Assembly: GCF_001679725.1 (NCBI RefSeq)
Contig: NZ_CP016282.1
Location: 2,480,001 to 2,544,000, forward strand
From: Cryobacterium arcticum
Lineage (GTDB): Bacteria; Actinomycetota; Actinomycetes; Actinomycetales; Microbacteriaceae
Length of the DNA: 64,000 nt
Direction of reading: 5' to 3'
Shown here: positions 16,959 to 25,688 of the stretch, piece by piece
Position numbering within the stretch: position 1 is the first letter of the stretch
Layout of the letters: the number at the start of each line of letters is the position of its first letter
Position numbers and translations under genes: made by a program
The notes under the pieces: generated by a model
Told to the model about the DNA's origin: nothing
The model's database searches: none
What the model saw: the letters and a program-made list of their open reading frames with translations, nothing else

Positions 16959-18262
16959 GAGAAATAGCCTTCCACATCGAGCACTCCTCCGGCAGCGGCG
17001 AAGTCGGCCGCGACCGCCCTGCGCAGGTCTTCGTCGAACAGGAAATCGGCCGCGGTGAGCGCCAAACCGTCGGCACCGTCTCGCACGGCCAGGTCGCCGT
17101 CGGGCCCCTGGGCGTAGTCGGCGAACTCCAGCGTGTGCAGTGAAATTCTCGGCGGGCTCACCCGGATGACCGGATGGATGGCGGGCACCCGCGCGGAGAC
17201 ATTGCCGAAGTCGGTGGATGCGGCGAGCTCGCTGGGCACGACGGCCGTGGTGAGCACGGTGCGACCGAGCTCGGCCTGGCGCACCGCCCAGCGCGCGGTC
17301 AACGGCTGGTTGAACCGGATCGGCAGCGAGTATGGCGACGGATCCCAGAGCACCTCGACGGTGGTACCGGTGGACAGGGCGCTGCCCCGGGCGATGTCCT
17401 CCACCCGTTCGCTGAGATCTTTGAGGGTCTCCACCGCCGGCGAGCGCAGGTAGTACTCGAGCTCGGCGAACGCAGGCACGATGTTGGGCCGGTCCCCACC
17501 TGCCAGCACCACCCCGTGGATACGATCCCCCGGGGGAAGGTGCTGGCGCAAGAACCCGACGGCCTGGTAATTCAGGGCCACCGCGTCGAGAGCATTGCGG
17601 CCCATGAACGGACTCGCCGAGGCGTGCGCGGCCACCCCGGTGTAACGCACTCGCACGATCCGACGGCCGATGAACGGGTGGTCTGCAGCGTCGTACCCGA
17701 AGGGGTGCACCATGATCGCCGCATCCACCAGGTCGAACGCACCAGCCCTGGCGAGCAGTTCCTTGCCGTTGCCGCCCTCCTCGGCCGGGGTGCCGAGCAG
17801 CACCACCCGGCCGGGCAACTGATCGGCCACCGTCGCCAACGCCAAGAAGGCGCCGACCGCCGCGGCGGCGATGATGTTGTGTCCACAGCCGTGGCCGATG
17901 CCCGGCAGAGCGTCGTACTCGGCGAGGATCGCCACCGTGGGCCCCGCTGGGTCCCCGATCTCGGCTTCGAACGCGGTGGGTAGCCCGTAGGCGCCGCCTC
18001 GGGATTCGATGCCGTGCGCGCTCAGCAGACGACGGATGTCGGCGACGCTCTCCGTCTCCCGGAAGGCTTCCTCCGCATGATCGAAGATGCTCCGGGACAA
18101 CGCCACAAGTTCGGGCCCCAGCTGTGCGAGTGTGGCGCGTATCGTCGTGGACACATCGGCGGGTGCGCCGGCGTGCGCTGACCGGATGGGGAGGGCGAGG
18201 GCGGCCTTGCGCTTCGTCTCGGCGGCCGAGGCGTCGAGGTAGTGATGGTTGGGCGTCGACAT
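16955..18262 (-). CDS. M20-family metallo-amidohydrolase (amino-acid N-deacylase type)
   Basis: A 435-residue protein of the M20D/amidohydrolase branch. Metal ligands are visible: 'EYDALPGIGHGCGHN' near residues 118-132 (Asp, Cys-Gly-His) and 'GTPAEEGGNGKELL' with the catalytic Glu pair. The dimerisation domain starts near 'VRVRYTGVAAHASASPF'. This branch removes N-acyl groups from amino acids or cleaves p-aminobenzoyl-type amides. SndA and YxeP in the B. subtilis salvage pathways are of this class. It overlaps both neighbours (TGATG with LLM4, ATGA with ATP-grasp), so the three are one translational unit. Confidence 0.9.
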   Translation of the reverse strand: MSTPNHHYLDASAAETKRKAALALPIRSAHAGAPADVSTTIRATLAQLGPELVALSRSIFDHAEEAFRETESVADIRRLLSAHGIESRGGAYGLPTAFEAEIGDPAGPTVAILAEYDALPGIGHGCGHNIIAAAAVGAFLALATVADQLPGRVVLLGTPAEEGGNGKELLARAGAFDLVDAAIMVHPFGYDAADHPFIGRRIVRVRYTGVAAHASASPFMGRNALDAVALNYQAVGFLRQHLPPGDRIHGVVLAGGDRPNIVPAFAELEYYLRSPAVETLKDLSERVEDIARGSALSTGTTVEVLWDPSPYSLPIRFNQPLTARWAVRQAELGRTVLTTAVVPSELAASTDFGNVSARVPAIHPVIRVSPPRISLHTLEFADYAQGPDGDLAVRDGADGLALTAADFLFDEDLRRAVAADFAAAGGVLDVEGYFS

Positions 18263-19662
18263 CAGCGGCGCCCGGGAAGTGAGGCCCCGAGGTGGCCGCG
18301 TAGCGTGCTGGCCGCGTAGTTCCCTCGCACCAGGCCACGGCGGGCAAGCTCGGGCACGACCAACCGCGTGAACGATTCGAATTGCTCGTGCAGAAACGCG
18401 CTGAGGATGCCGAATCCGTCCACAGCGCCGGCCCGGAACCAGCGTTCCATATGATCGGCGATGTCCGCCGGCGACCCCACCACGAGTGGCGATCGCACGA
18501 GGTGCGCCACAAGCAGGTGCCGATACGTGACCGGCCGGTCCCCACCGACACGGCGTCCGGACCGGTCGGCGACCACGTCGAGGAGGCGGTGCCCGGTGTT
18601 GTTGAATCGTGCGGCGGTCGGCGCCGTCACCACGTCGTCGATGCTGCGGTCGGCCAGCGGCAGGCCCACGAGCTGACGCAGGCTCTGCGCACTCCTGTTC
18701 GCCGGTAGGTCCAGCTTCGCGGCCCTGTCACTGCCGTCGTCGACCTGAAAGAGTTCCACCAGCGTGTCGTACACCTCGTACGCCTCGGCCCGGGTCTCCC
18801 CCACCACGGGCAGAAGTGGGGCGATGATCGACAACGATTCGGACGGACGACCTAACGCTCCGACGCGCAGTTTGGTCTCCGCGTACAGGTTTCTGGCTTC
18901 GTCGAGCGTGGCGGAAGCGGCGAGGTAGATGTCGGCGAACTCCGCCGCGAACTCCAGCGCCCGGCGAGAGGTGCCCGCGTGCATCAGGGGCACATGGCCC
19001 TGAACCGGTCGCTGCACGTTGAGAGGCCCCGCCACGGCATAGGATCGGCCGACATGGTCGAGTGCCGTGACCCGTGACCGGTCGATCAACGCCCCGGATT
19101 CGGTGTCGTGCACAAACGCGCTGTCGTCCCATCCGTCCCACAGCCCGCGCAGGACCTGCACGTATTCATCCGCTACTTCAAAACGGTCGAACTCCGGCGA
19201 ATAGCCGGCCTTGCCGAAGTTGGCCGCACCACGCGCATCCGTGCCCACAGTGAGGTTCAGCCCGAACCTGCCGTGGCTGAGCCGGTCGATGGAGGCTGCA
19301 GACCTGGCTGTGGCATATGGCTCGGAATGCGCGACGTTCACAGTGCCCACTATCCCGATCCGCCGAGTCGACGCGGCTAGATAGGACGCAGTGCTGAGTG
19401 AGTCCGCTCGAGACAGCAGGTGCGGGTCGGAGAATTCCAAGTCGATGTCGGCGGAGAGCCAGTCGCCCAGAAAAAGGAAGTCAAATCCTGACTTCTCGGC
19501 GGCCTTGGCCACCCGTTTGAGAGCCTCGGCGTCCTTGGCCGGATCCTTGTGCGCGCCTGGATACCGCCAGCCGGACGGAAAGGCACCGAGAGTGCGCACC
19601 ATGGCGCTGAGGACAAGGTGGTCACTGTGCTCGGGTGCGTTGAGGGATGTCCGAGTCTTCAT
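18262..19662 (-). CDS. LLM-class FMN-dependent monooxygenase (NtaA/SnaA/DszA family), copy 4
   Basis: A 466-residue protein starting at ATG 19662. NtaA-branch features: 'GFDFLFLGDWLSAD', 'IGIVGTVNVAHSEPYATARSAASIDRLSHGRFGLNLTVG' across two strands, 'NFGKAGYSPEFDRFEVADEYV', and a C-terminal 'VVGSPADIADHMERWF'. First gene of the operon LLM4-M20-ATP-grasp-GNAT, then a 94-bp gap, DUF1684 and LLM3. Its coupling to an M20 deacylase and a GNAT is the arrangement seen for CmoJ-like and YxeK-like C-S bond-cleaving monooxygenases (established for B. subtilis). The actual substrate here is inference. Confidence 0.87.
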   Translation of the reverse strand: MKTRTSLNAPEHSDHLVLSAMVRTLGAFPSGWRYPGAHKDPAKDAEALKRVAKAAEKSGFDFLFLGDWLSADIDLEFSDPHLLSRADSLSTASYLAASTRRIGIVGTVNVAHSEPYATARSAASIDRLSHGRFGLNLTVGTDARGAANFGKAGYSPEFDRFEVADEYVQVLRGLWDGWDDSAFVHDTESGALIDRSRVTALDHVGRSYAVAGPLNVQRPVQGHVPLMHAGTSRRALEFAAEFADIYLAASATLDEARNLYAETKLRVGALGRPSESLSIIAPLLPVVGETRAEAYEVYDTLVELFQVDDGSDRAAKLDLPANRSAQSLRQLVGLPLADRSIDDVVTAPTAARFNNTGHRLLDVVADRSGRRVGGDRPVTYRHLLVAHLVRSPLVVGSPADIADHMERWFRAGAVDGFGILSAFLHEQFESFTRLVVPELARRGLVRGNYAASTLRGHLGASLPGRR

Positions 19663-19879
19663 GCCTTGACGGTAAGCGGGACTGCCGACCGTTCCCAGCC
19701 GATGCGCAACAATCTGCCTCCCGGTGACACACAACGTAAAGAAAGACCTGATGGGCATGCGTGAGCGCAGTCGGACGGCCGAAAAATGTCGCTGTGCGTC
19801 GTCTGGGTTTCGCCCACTTCACTCGGCCTAACTAGGGTCTTGGAAAGCGGCCAGCCCCCACCAGCACGGGAGAACCCAG
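19663..19879. promoter_or_regulatory. Divergent promoter region between LLM4 operon and C-S lyase operon
   Basis: A 217-bp gap between divergent operons. It has lower GC than its surroundings and contains ggtgacacacaacgtaaag at 19721-19739, loosely like the gtcaca motifs at 1602 and 23557. No SAM riboswitch or S-box was recognised. Individual promoters were not assigned. Confidence 0.4.
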
Positions 19880-21061
19880 ATGACCACCTCACGTTTCGAC
19901 GAGATCACGCTTGAGTCGCTCTCGCGCTCGAGCAGTAGAAAATGGAGCCTGCACCCCGGCACCATCGGCGCCTGGGTGGCGGAGATGGACTTCGGTACGT
20001 CTCCAGCCATCACCGCTGCGCTCCGCCAGGCGGTGGCTGCCGGTGACCTCGGCTACCTCGCCCCCACCACCACCCGGCTGATGGCGGAGGCAACGGCCGA
20101 ATGGCTCCGCCGAGACTCCGGCTGGGAGGTTCCGTGGCAGAACATCCACCCGGTGTCCGATGTCATGGCGGCCTTCGACGTGACGGTGCGCAGGTTCTCG
20201 CCGGACGGCAGCGGGGTCATCATCCCCACTCCCTCGTATATGCCCTTCCTCAGCTTCACGCCCACCCTCGGTCGGGAAATCCACGAGGTGCCGGGCATCA
20301 CAGTGGACGGTCGGTGGCGTCACGACCTTGCCGGCATCGACGCGGCCTTCCACGCCGGCGCACGCACGCTCGTGCTCTGCAACCCGCACAATCCCACCGG
20401 AACGGCCCTCAACCGGTCGGAGCTCGAAGACATCGCCGAGATCGTGGAACGCCACAACGGACGCGTCTTCGCGGACGAGATCCACTCGCCCCTGCGCTAC
20501 GGCGACACGCGGCACATCCCCTATGCGTCGATCTCGCCGGAGACCGCCCGGCACACCATCACGGCAACGTCCGCGTCGAAGGCCTGGAACCTGCCGGGGC
20601 TGAAGACCGCCCAGTTCATCACCACCAACCAGGCCGACGAGGAGATCTATCAGGTCTATGGTTTCTCGGTTGTGCACGGCGCCTCCACCTTGGGGGTTAT
20701 TGCAGCGACCGCGGCCTACGCAGAGAGCGACCGATGGCTGGCCGAGGTCATCCACTACCTCGACGGCACCCGCGCGCTGCTCGGCGACCTGCTGGCCGAG
20801 CACCTGCCCGAGGTGGGATACACGGCGCCGGACGCCACCTACATTGCTTGGCTGGACTGTTCCAGGCTCGGCATTGAGGGTTCCATTGCCGATTTCTTCC
20901 GCACCGAAGCGGGAGTGACCCTGACCGACGGATCGCTCTGTGGGCGAGGCTACGCCGGACACGCCAGGCTGATCTTCGCCATGCCGCGCCCGATCCTCAC
21001 ACAGGCAGTGCTGCAGATGGCAGCGGCCGTGCACCGACTGAAAGCGACCATGCCCTCATGA
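19880..21061 (+). CDS. PLP-dependent C-S lyase (PatB/MalY type cystathionine beta-lyase)
   Basis: A 393-residue fold-type I aminotransferase-like protein; ATG 19880 follows gggagaa. Landmarks: 'VAEMDFGTSPAI' near residue 33 (typical of MalY/PatB), 'CNPHNPTG' at 167-174, 'FADEIHSPL' with Asp199, and Schiff-base Lys234 in 'ATSASKAWNLPG'. PatB/MalY enzymes split cystathionine, cysteine or S-alkylcysteines by beta-elimination to thiol (or sulfide), pyruvate and ammonia. Its stop overlaps the sulfhydrylase ATG by 4 nt, so released sulfur could go straight to homocysteine synthesis (inference). An aminotransferase role is less likely given the motif set. Confidence 0.88.
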   Translation: MTTSRFDEITLESLSRSSSRKWSLHPGTIGAWVAEMDFGTSPAITAALRQAVAAGDLGYLAPTTTRLMAEATAEWLRRDSGWEVPWQNIHPVSDVMAAFDVTVRRFSPDGSGVIIPTPSYMPFLSFTPTLGREIHEVPGITVDGRWRHDLAGIDAAFHAGARTLVLCNPHNPTGTALNRSELEDIAEIVERHNGRVFADEIHSPLRYGDTRHIPYASISPETARHTITATSASKAWNLPGLKTAQFITTNQADEEIYQVYGFSVVHGASTLGVIAATAAYAESDRWLAEVIHYLDGTRALLGDLLAEHLPEVGYTAPDATYIAWLDCSRLGIEGSIADFFRTEAGVTLTDGSLCGRGYAGHARLIFAMPRPILTQAVLQMAAAVHRLKATMPS

Positions 21062-22404
21062 CCGACACCTGTCCACCTCTCTCCGAAAACCCGGCCGTTA
21101 CCCCTGACGCCCTCGGTCCCGAATACGACTGGGCCGGCTACGCCTTCGACACCCGACAGGTCCACGCCGGAGAATACGACGACCGCACCAGCGGAGCGCG
21201 CATTCCCCCCATCAATATGACCGCCGGCTACCGATTCAACTCCTTCCAGGATGCCCGCGCCCGCTTCGCCGGCGAGGCCGACGGCCTCATCTATTCCCGG
21301 CAGCGAAACCCCTCCGGCAACGTGGCCGAGCGCCGGATCGCGTCCCTCGAAGGCGGCACCGAGGCCATTGTGGTCGCCTCGGGCCAGGCAGCCATCACGG
21401 CAGCCCTTCTCTCCATCGCCCAGCACGGCGACCACATAGTCTCCACAGCAAGCATCTACAGCGGCACCCGGATCCTCTTCGGCCGCAGCTTCGCCAGGTT
21501 CGGGGTCACCGTCGACTACGTCTGGGACGAATTCGATGATGACGAATGGGACCGCGTCATCCAACCGAACACCAAGGCCATCTTCAGCGAGACGATCCCC
21601 AACCCCAAGAACGACATCGTCGACATCGGCCGGGTGGCCGCAGTCGCCAAGCGGCACGGCATCCCGTTCGTGGTGGACAACACGATTGCGTCACCGTTCC
21701 TGATCCGGCCGTTCGAACATGGCGCGGATGTGGTCGTGCACTCGTCGACCAAGTTCCTCAGCGGCCATGGCGCCGCGATTTCTGGAACCATCGTGGACGG
21801 CGGCAGCTTCGACTGGGCGGCCGCCGACCGGCCGTACCCGCTGATCACCCAGTCGACCGGCGGCCTGCCGTCAATCGCTGAGAAGTTCGGTCAGACGGCG
21901 TACGCGCGGGCCACCCGGGAGGCCGTCGTCAACGACATCGGCCCGGCCCTGTCACCGTTCAACTCATTCCTGCTGCACCAAGGCATCGAAACGCTGTCCC
22001 TGCGAATGGAGCGGCACCTGTCGAACTCACTGACCATCGCCGGGTGGCTCGCCGGTCATGCGCGCGTAGAGAGCGTGGATTATGCGGGCCTGCCCGGCAA
22101 CCCCGCCTACGAACTCGCTCAAACGCTCTACGTCGGGCGCAGCGGATCCGTGTTCTCCTTCACGGTGCGGGGCGGCGAGGCGGGTGCCGGGAGGTTCCTC
22201 GACCGGCTGCGGGTGATCAGCCACATGACGAACATCGGCGACACCCGGTCGATGGCGCTGCACCCTGCGACGTCCACCCACACGTCGTTCTCCCAAGACC
22301 TGCGCGACAGGCTCGGAATCACCCCGGGGCTTATCCGAATCTCCGTGGGCATCGAGGACGTCAACGACCTCATCGCTGACCTCGACGCTGCGCTGGGTGT
22401 CTAG
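21058..22404 (+). CDS. Trans-sulfuration family PLP enzyme, MetY-like O-acetylhomoserine sulfhydrylase
   Basis: A 448-residue Cys/Met-metabolism PLP enzyme. Landmarks: 'DTRQVHAGEY' at 31-40, 'PINMTAGYRF', 'SRQRNPSGNVAERRIASLEGG' (the Y-x-R-x-x-NP motif modified to SRQRNPSG), and PLP Lys232 in 'VVHSSTKFLSGHG'. Length above 420 residues and the long loop around 150-185 favour MetY (sulfide + O-acetylhomoserine to homocysteine) over cystathionine gamma-synthase. It is coupled to the C-S lyase by a 4-nt overlap. Homocysteine is the substrate of the MesD methionine synthase 3.3 kb away. Exact acceptor is not proven. Confidence 0.85.
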   Translation: MTDTCPPLSENPAVTPDALGPEYDWAGYAFDTRQVHAGEYDDRTSGARIPPINMTAGYRFNSFQDARARFAGEADGLIYSRQRNPSGNVAERRIASLEGGTEAIVVASGQAAITAALLSIAQHGDHIVSTASIYSGTRILFGRSFARFGVTVDYVWDEFDDDEWDRVIQPNTKAIFSETIPNPKNDIVDIGRVAAVAKRHGIPFVVDNTIASPFLIRPFEHGADVVVHSSTKFLSGHGAAISGTIVDGGSFDWAAADRPYPLITQSTGGLPSIAEKFGQTAYARATREAVVNDIGPALSPFNSFLLHQGIETLSLRMERHLSNSLTIAGWLAGHARVESVDYAGLPGNPAYELAQTLYVGRSGSVFSFTVRGGEAGAGRFLDRLRVISHMTNIGDTRSMALHPATSTHTSFSQDLRDRLGITPGLIRISVGIEDVNDLIADLDAALGV

Positions 22405-22415
22405 CCAACGCCAAA

Positions 22416-22449
22416 GCCGGTCGGAACGCCCGAGGGCATACCGACCGGC
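22416..22449. terminator. Hairpin between metY-like and metQ-like genes
   Basis: A perfect 9-bp stem, gccggtcgg (22416-22424) and ccgaccggc (22441-22449), with a 16-nt loop between convergent genes. It can act for both strands. No T-run. Confidence 0.6.
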
Positions 22450-22461
22450 CTGCGATTGCGG

Positions 22462-23373
22462 CTACTTCTGCGCGGCCGTGTCCTTCTCGACCGTGGCCAG
22501 TGTGGACTGGAGGTCGGCCGGCGAGGTCGTCGCAAGCTCTGCGGATCCGCCGGAGACCTCGAGGACTCCGTCAGTGACGGCCTTCGTGTTCTGGAAGATC
22601 TCGACGAGCTTGGCGTAGGTCTTGTTGTCCTTGTCCTCGGCCCGCACCGCGAACACGTTCACGTACGGCAAGGCGGATTCGTCCGAGGGGTCATCCTTGG
22701 TGAGGGCATCCTCGAACTTGAGCCCGGCCTTCTCGACGAAGTCGTTGTTGATGATCGCCGCGGCCACGTCCGGTAGCGACGTCGGGGTGAGAGAAGCCTC
22801 GAGTGCCGTGACGGTGACCTTCGACTTCTCGGTGTCTATGTCGTCCAGGGTGGTGAAGATAGAGCCGCCGTCCTTGAGCACGACCAGGTCGGCGCTCTCG
22901 AGCACCAGCAACGCGCGGGCCAAGTTGCTCGCATCATTTGGGATCGCGACGGTGTCACCCTTCTTCAGGTCATCGATGCTAGTCACCTTGGTGGAGTAGA
23001 GGCCGAGCGGGTAGATCGCCGTCGCGCCGATGGGCGTGAGGTCTTCGCCACTCGAGACGTTGTAGTCGGCCAGATAGACCAGGTGCTGGAACTGGTTGAT
23101 GTCGATGTCGCCGTTGGTCAGCGCCGGGTTGGGCTGGTTGTACTCGGCGAAGTCCACGACCTCCACAGTGATGCCCTCGGCGGCTGCGGCCTCCGTGTAG
23201 TCGGCCCAGTACGGATCACTCGCGCCGACGACACCGATCTTCACGGTCGCGTCAGCGGCATCGCCGTCGTCAGTGGCGCTACCAGCACTACCGGCGCAAC
23301 CGGCGAGCAGCGTCAGGCTTGCGCCCACGGCCAGCGTGGCCAAAAAGGATTTTCTGAGTGTGTTCTTCTTCAC
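22462..23373 (-). CDS. metQ: MetQ-like methionine-binding lipoprotein (NlpA family), orphan
   Basis: A 303-residue lipoprotein starting at GTG 23373 with RBS ggagaac. The signal peptide MKKNTLRKSFLATLAVGA ends at lipobox LLAGC (Cys26). The NlpA/MetQ domain shows 'VKIGVVGASDPYW', 'DFAEYNQPNPALTNGDIDINQFQHLVYL' in two strands and 'VAIPNDASNLARALLVLE'. MetQ binds D/L-methionine or a related sulfur amino acid for the MetNI permease. No metN or metI is present in this window, so it must use a transporter encoded elsewhere. It lies between the sulfhydrylase and the LysR/MesXD genes, supporting a methionine role. Confidence 0.88.
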   Translation of the reverse strand: MKKNTLRKSFLATLAVGASLTLLAGCAGSAGSATDDGDAADATVKIGVVGASDPYWADYTEAAAAEGITVEVVDFAEYNQPNPALTNGDIDINQFQHLVYLADYNVSSGEDLTPIGATAIYPLGLYSTKVTSIDDLKKGDTVAIPNDASNLARALLVLESADLVVLKDGGSIFTTLDDIDTEKSKVTVTALEASLTPTSLPDVAAAIINNDFVEKAGLKFEDALTKDDPSDESALPYVNVFAVRAEDKDNKTYAKLVEIFQNTKAVTDGVLEVSGGSAELATTSPADLQSTLATVEKDTAAQK

Positions 23374-23630
23374 GTGAGGTTCTCCGCATTTCGATCGCTG
23401 TGTGCATCCGCCCGGTGCAGGCGGCTTGTGATGCGCCAGATACCGTCGTCTCAATCCCGAACGGCGCAATGAATCAGCGCATTCGGCGATTGTGCTGTCG
23501 ACGGCGCCGGCACGGTCTTACGGTAACTCCAGCGCACTCGAGCACGGCTCTGCCCAGTCACAGAACGTCACAGATTCCGGGTGGCTAGCTGCCTCACCGT
23601 GCCGCCACGACGCCCCGGGGGGCCGCATCC
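23374..23630. promoter_or_regulatory. metQ upstream region with gtcacag direct repeat
   Basis: A 257-bp gap upstream of metQ and downstream of the LysR gene stop. gtcacag occurs twice (23557-23563 and 23567-23573), 10 bp apart, so the copies would lie on one face of the helix; the second continues into attccgg. This resembles the direct repeat at 1602-1634. No ORF with coding character was found here. Confidence 0.45.
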
Positions 23631-24572
23631 CTAGCCCAGTAGCGCCACGCCGAAACCGGCGACCACAGCCCGCACCTCAGCGAGGTATCGCTGTGCTTGT
23701 TCGGTGAGGGGAATCGCGGAATGGCCGATCCAGCCGATCTCGATGCGTTCGTCAACGTCGAGTGGGACGGAGACAATCTCCGGGTCGAGGTCGTCGCTGA
23801 TGATGCCCGTCGAGATCGTGTAGCCGTCGAGCCCGATCATGAGGTTGAAGATCGTCGCCCGGTCGGAGACGCGGATCTCCCGCTTGCTCGACAACGTGGA
23901 AAGGATTTCCTCGGCGAGGTAGAACGAGTTGTTGGCCCCCTGGTCGAAGGTGAGCCTCGGCAGGTCGGCGAGATCAGCGAGGGTCACGCGGCCTCGGGAC
24001 GCGAGTGGGTTCTTCCGGGAGATGAAGATGTGCGGCTCGGCGACGAAGAGCGGGCGGAATGCGAGCCCGGAGTCCCGGAGCAGTTTGTCGATGACGTTCC
24101 GGTTGAAGTCGTTGCGGTAGAGGATGCCCAGCTCGCTGCGGAGCGTGCGCACATCCTCGATGATGTCCCACGTGCGAGTCTCACGCAGCGAGAACTCGTA
24201 TTCGGCCCCCTCGGTGCCTTTGACCATCCGGACGAACGCATCGACCGCGAACGAGTAGTGCTGCGTCGACACACCGAGCAGACGCCGCGACGGCGGCCGG
24301 CCGAGGTAGCGCTGTTCGAGCAGCGCTACCTGCTCGACGACCTGCCTGGCGTACCCGAGGAACTCCGCACCATCGGTGGTGAGCGTGATCCCGCGAGCGG
24401 AGCGGACAAGGAGGGCGCGGCCCACCCGGGTCTCGAGGTCTTTCATCGCTACGGACATGGTCGGCTGGGCGACATAGAGCATGTCGGCTGCCGCGGTGAT
24501 CGACCCCTCCGCGGCGACCTCGATGAAGTAGTGGAGCTGCTGCAGCGTAATGCCGCTCGAACGCCTGGTCAT
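23631..24572 (-). CDS. LysR-family transcriptional regulator
   Basis: A 313-residue protein. The N-terminal winged helix is clear: 'LQQLHYFIEVAAEGSITAAADMLYVAQPTMSVAMKDLE' in residues 11-50. The effector domain runs from about residue 95. It is transcribed away from mesX-mesD with a 123-bp gap carrying a CTAT-N8-ATAG dyad, so it most likely controls the methionine genes and itself, in the manner of MetR or CysB-like LysR proteins (inference). The 'TQHYSF' and 'YNDFN' features resemble the regulators often found next to sulfur-assimilation genes in actinobacteria, but its ligand is not identified. Confidence 0.88.
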   Translation of the reverse strand: MTRRSSGITLQQLHYFIEVAAEGSITAAADMLYVAQPTMSVAMKDLETRVGRALLVRSARGITLTTDGAEFLGYARQVVEQVALLEQRYLGRPPSRRLLGVSTQHYSFAVDAFVRMVKGTEGAEYEFSLRETRTWDIIEDVRTLRSELGILYRNDFNRNVIDKLLRDSGLAFRPLFVAEPHIFISRKNPLASRGRVTLADLADLPRLTFDQGANNSFYLAEEILSTLSSKREIRVSDRATIFNLMIGLDGYTISTGIISDDLDPEIVSVPLDVDERIEIGWIGHSAIPLTEQAQRYLAEVRAVVAGFGVALLG

Positions 24573-24581
24573 AGCGAGAGT

Positions 24582-24597
24582 CTATAGAAACTCATAG
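24582..24597. promoter_or_regulatory. Candidate LysR-type operator
   Basis: ctatagaaactcatag is a CTAT-N8-ATAG dyad located 10-25 bp upstream of the LysR start codon and about 100 bp upstream of mesX. Position and symmetry fit an autoregulatory LysR box. A further ctatga lies at 24612-24617. Confidence 0.5.
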
Positions 24598-24695
24598 TGG
24601 CCGCGAATTACTCTATGACCCAATGGCACCCGCACGATGGATGCACTGACTTCCGCAAGGCCATCCAGGCCGATCAGCTACCGGATTGGCCGCTC

Positions 24696-25688
24696 ATGGC
24701 GAACGAATTCACGTTCAGCATCACCACCACCCGCTTTGACGAGGACTACGCGCCGTCGAGCAGTTCCCGAGCCACCACGAACTTCGCCAATCTGGCCCGG
24801 GGCGAGCACCGTCAGCAGAACCTGCGGAACGCCCTGACCATGATCGACCGCCGGTTCAACGACCTCGCGCATTGGGACAACCCGACACGGGACCGCTATA
24901 CCGTCGAACTCGACATCGTCTCCGTCGAGGTGCAGTTCGCCGCGGCAGGAGAGGATCAGCGCTTCCCGCTGCTTGAGATCCTCGACATCCAGGTTGTCGA
25001 CCTGCGCACCGCCGAACGTCGCCACGGTATTGCGGGGAACAACTTCTCGTCCTATCTACGTGACTTCGACTTCAGCGTGCTGCTCCCGGCGGTCAACAAG
25101 GACGCGACGACATTCACTGTCCCCGACGATTTCGGCAATCTGCACGGCCTGCTCTTCCAACATTTCCTCGACTCCGCCGCGTACCAGGAACGTTTCCCGG
25201 CGGCGCCCGTGATCTGCGTCAGTGTGTCGACGACCAAGACCTATCGTCGCACCGAGAACTTCCACCCGGTCCTCGGCGTCGAGTATCGGCAGGAGGAGTT
25301 CTCGCTGACCGACGAGTACTTCGGACGGATGGGATTGACGGTCCGATACTTCATGCCGATCGGCGCTGTCGCGCCGCTCGCGTTCTACTTCCGCGGCGAC
25401 CTGCTCAATGACTACTCCAACCTGCAACTGATCGGCACGATCAGCACGATGGAGACGTTCCAGAAGATCTATCGACCGGAGCTCTACAACGCGAACTCGG
25501 CCGCCGCGAGCGTCTACCGACCGAGCCTGGAGCACCAGGACTATTCGCGGACACAGATCGCCTACGATCGCGTCGAGCGCAATGAGCTCGCGCTCAAGCA
25601 GGGAAAGTACACGGAGGAACACTTCGTGACGCCGCACAGGGCAGTGCTGGAACACTGGGCCGCCAACCACCCCACTCCGGTCCGATGA
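24696..25688 (+). CDS. mesX: MesX, DUF1852 putative oxygenase partner of MesD
   Basis: A 330-residue protein of the DUF1852 family. The ATG at 24696 was chosen because the family conserved N-terminus (MANEFTFSITTTRFDEDY) starts there. Other segments: 'SSSSRATTNFANLARGEHR', 'NTLRNAL..MIDRRFNDLA'-like helix at 45-70 and 'YDRVERNELALKQGKYTEEHF' near the C-terminus. DUF1852 proteins accompany the core methionine synthase MesD; genetic work in Acinetobacter showed both are needed together with oxygen, and that folate is not the methyl donor. The reaction is not fully established. Here it overlaps mesD by 4 nt (ATGA). Divergent from a LysR gene. Confidence 0.9.
   Translation: MANEFTFSITTTRFDEDYAPSSSSRATTNFANLARGEHRQQNLRNALTMIDRRFNDLAHWDNPTRDRYTVELDIVSVEVQFAAAGEDQRFPLLEILDIQVVDLRTAERRHGIAGNNFSSYLRDFDFSVLLPAVNKDATTFTVPDDFGNLHGLLFQHFLDSAAYQERFPAAPVICVSVSTTKTYRRTENFHPVLGVEYRQEEFSLTDEYFGRMGLTVRYFMPIGAVAPLAFYFRGDLLNDYSNLQLIGTISTMETFQKIYRPELYNANSAAASVYRPSLEHQDYSRTQIAYDRVERNELALKQGKYTEEHFVTPHRAVLEHWAANHPTPVR

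Noticed and set aside
15954..18551. An 865-codon minus-strand frame that reads through the ATP-grasp gene and into M20/LLM4
   Set aside because: Its N-terminal two thirds are an Arg/Pro/Gly-rich shadow of the M20 and LLM4 frames. Only the last 334 codons have ATP-grasp motifs. The M20 frame is intact, so no fusion or frameshift is needed.
24573..24695. Possible SAM riboswitch or S-box before the methionine genes
   Set aside because: No conserved SAM-I/II/IV core or terminator-antiterminator pair could be recognised. The LysR dyad explains the region better.
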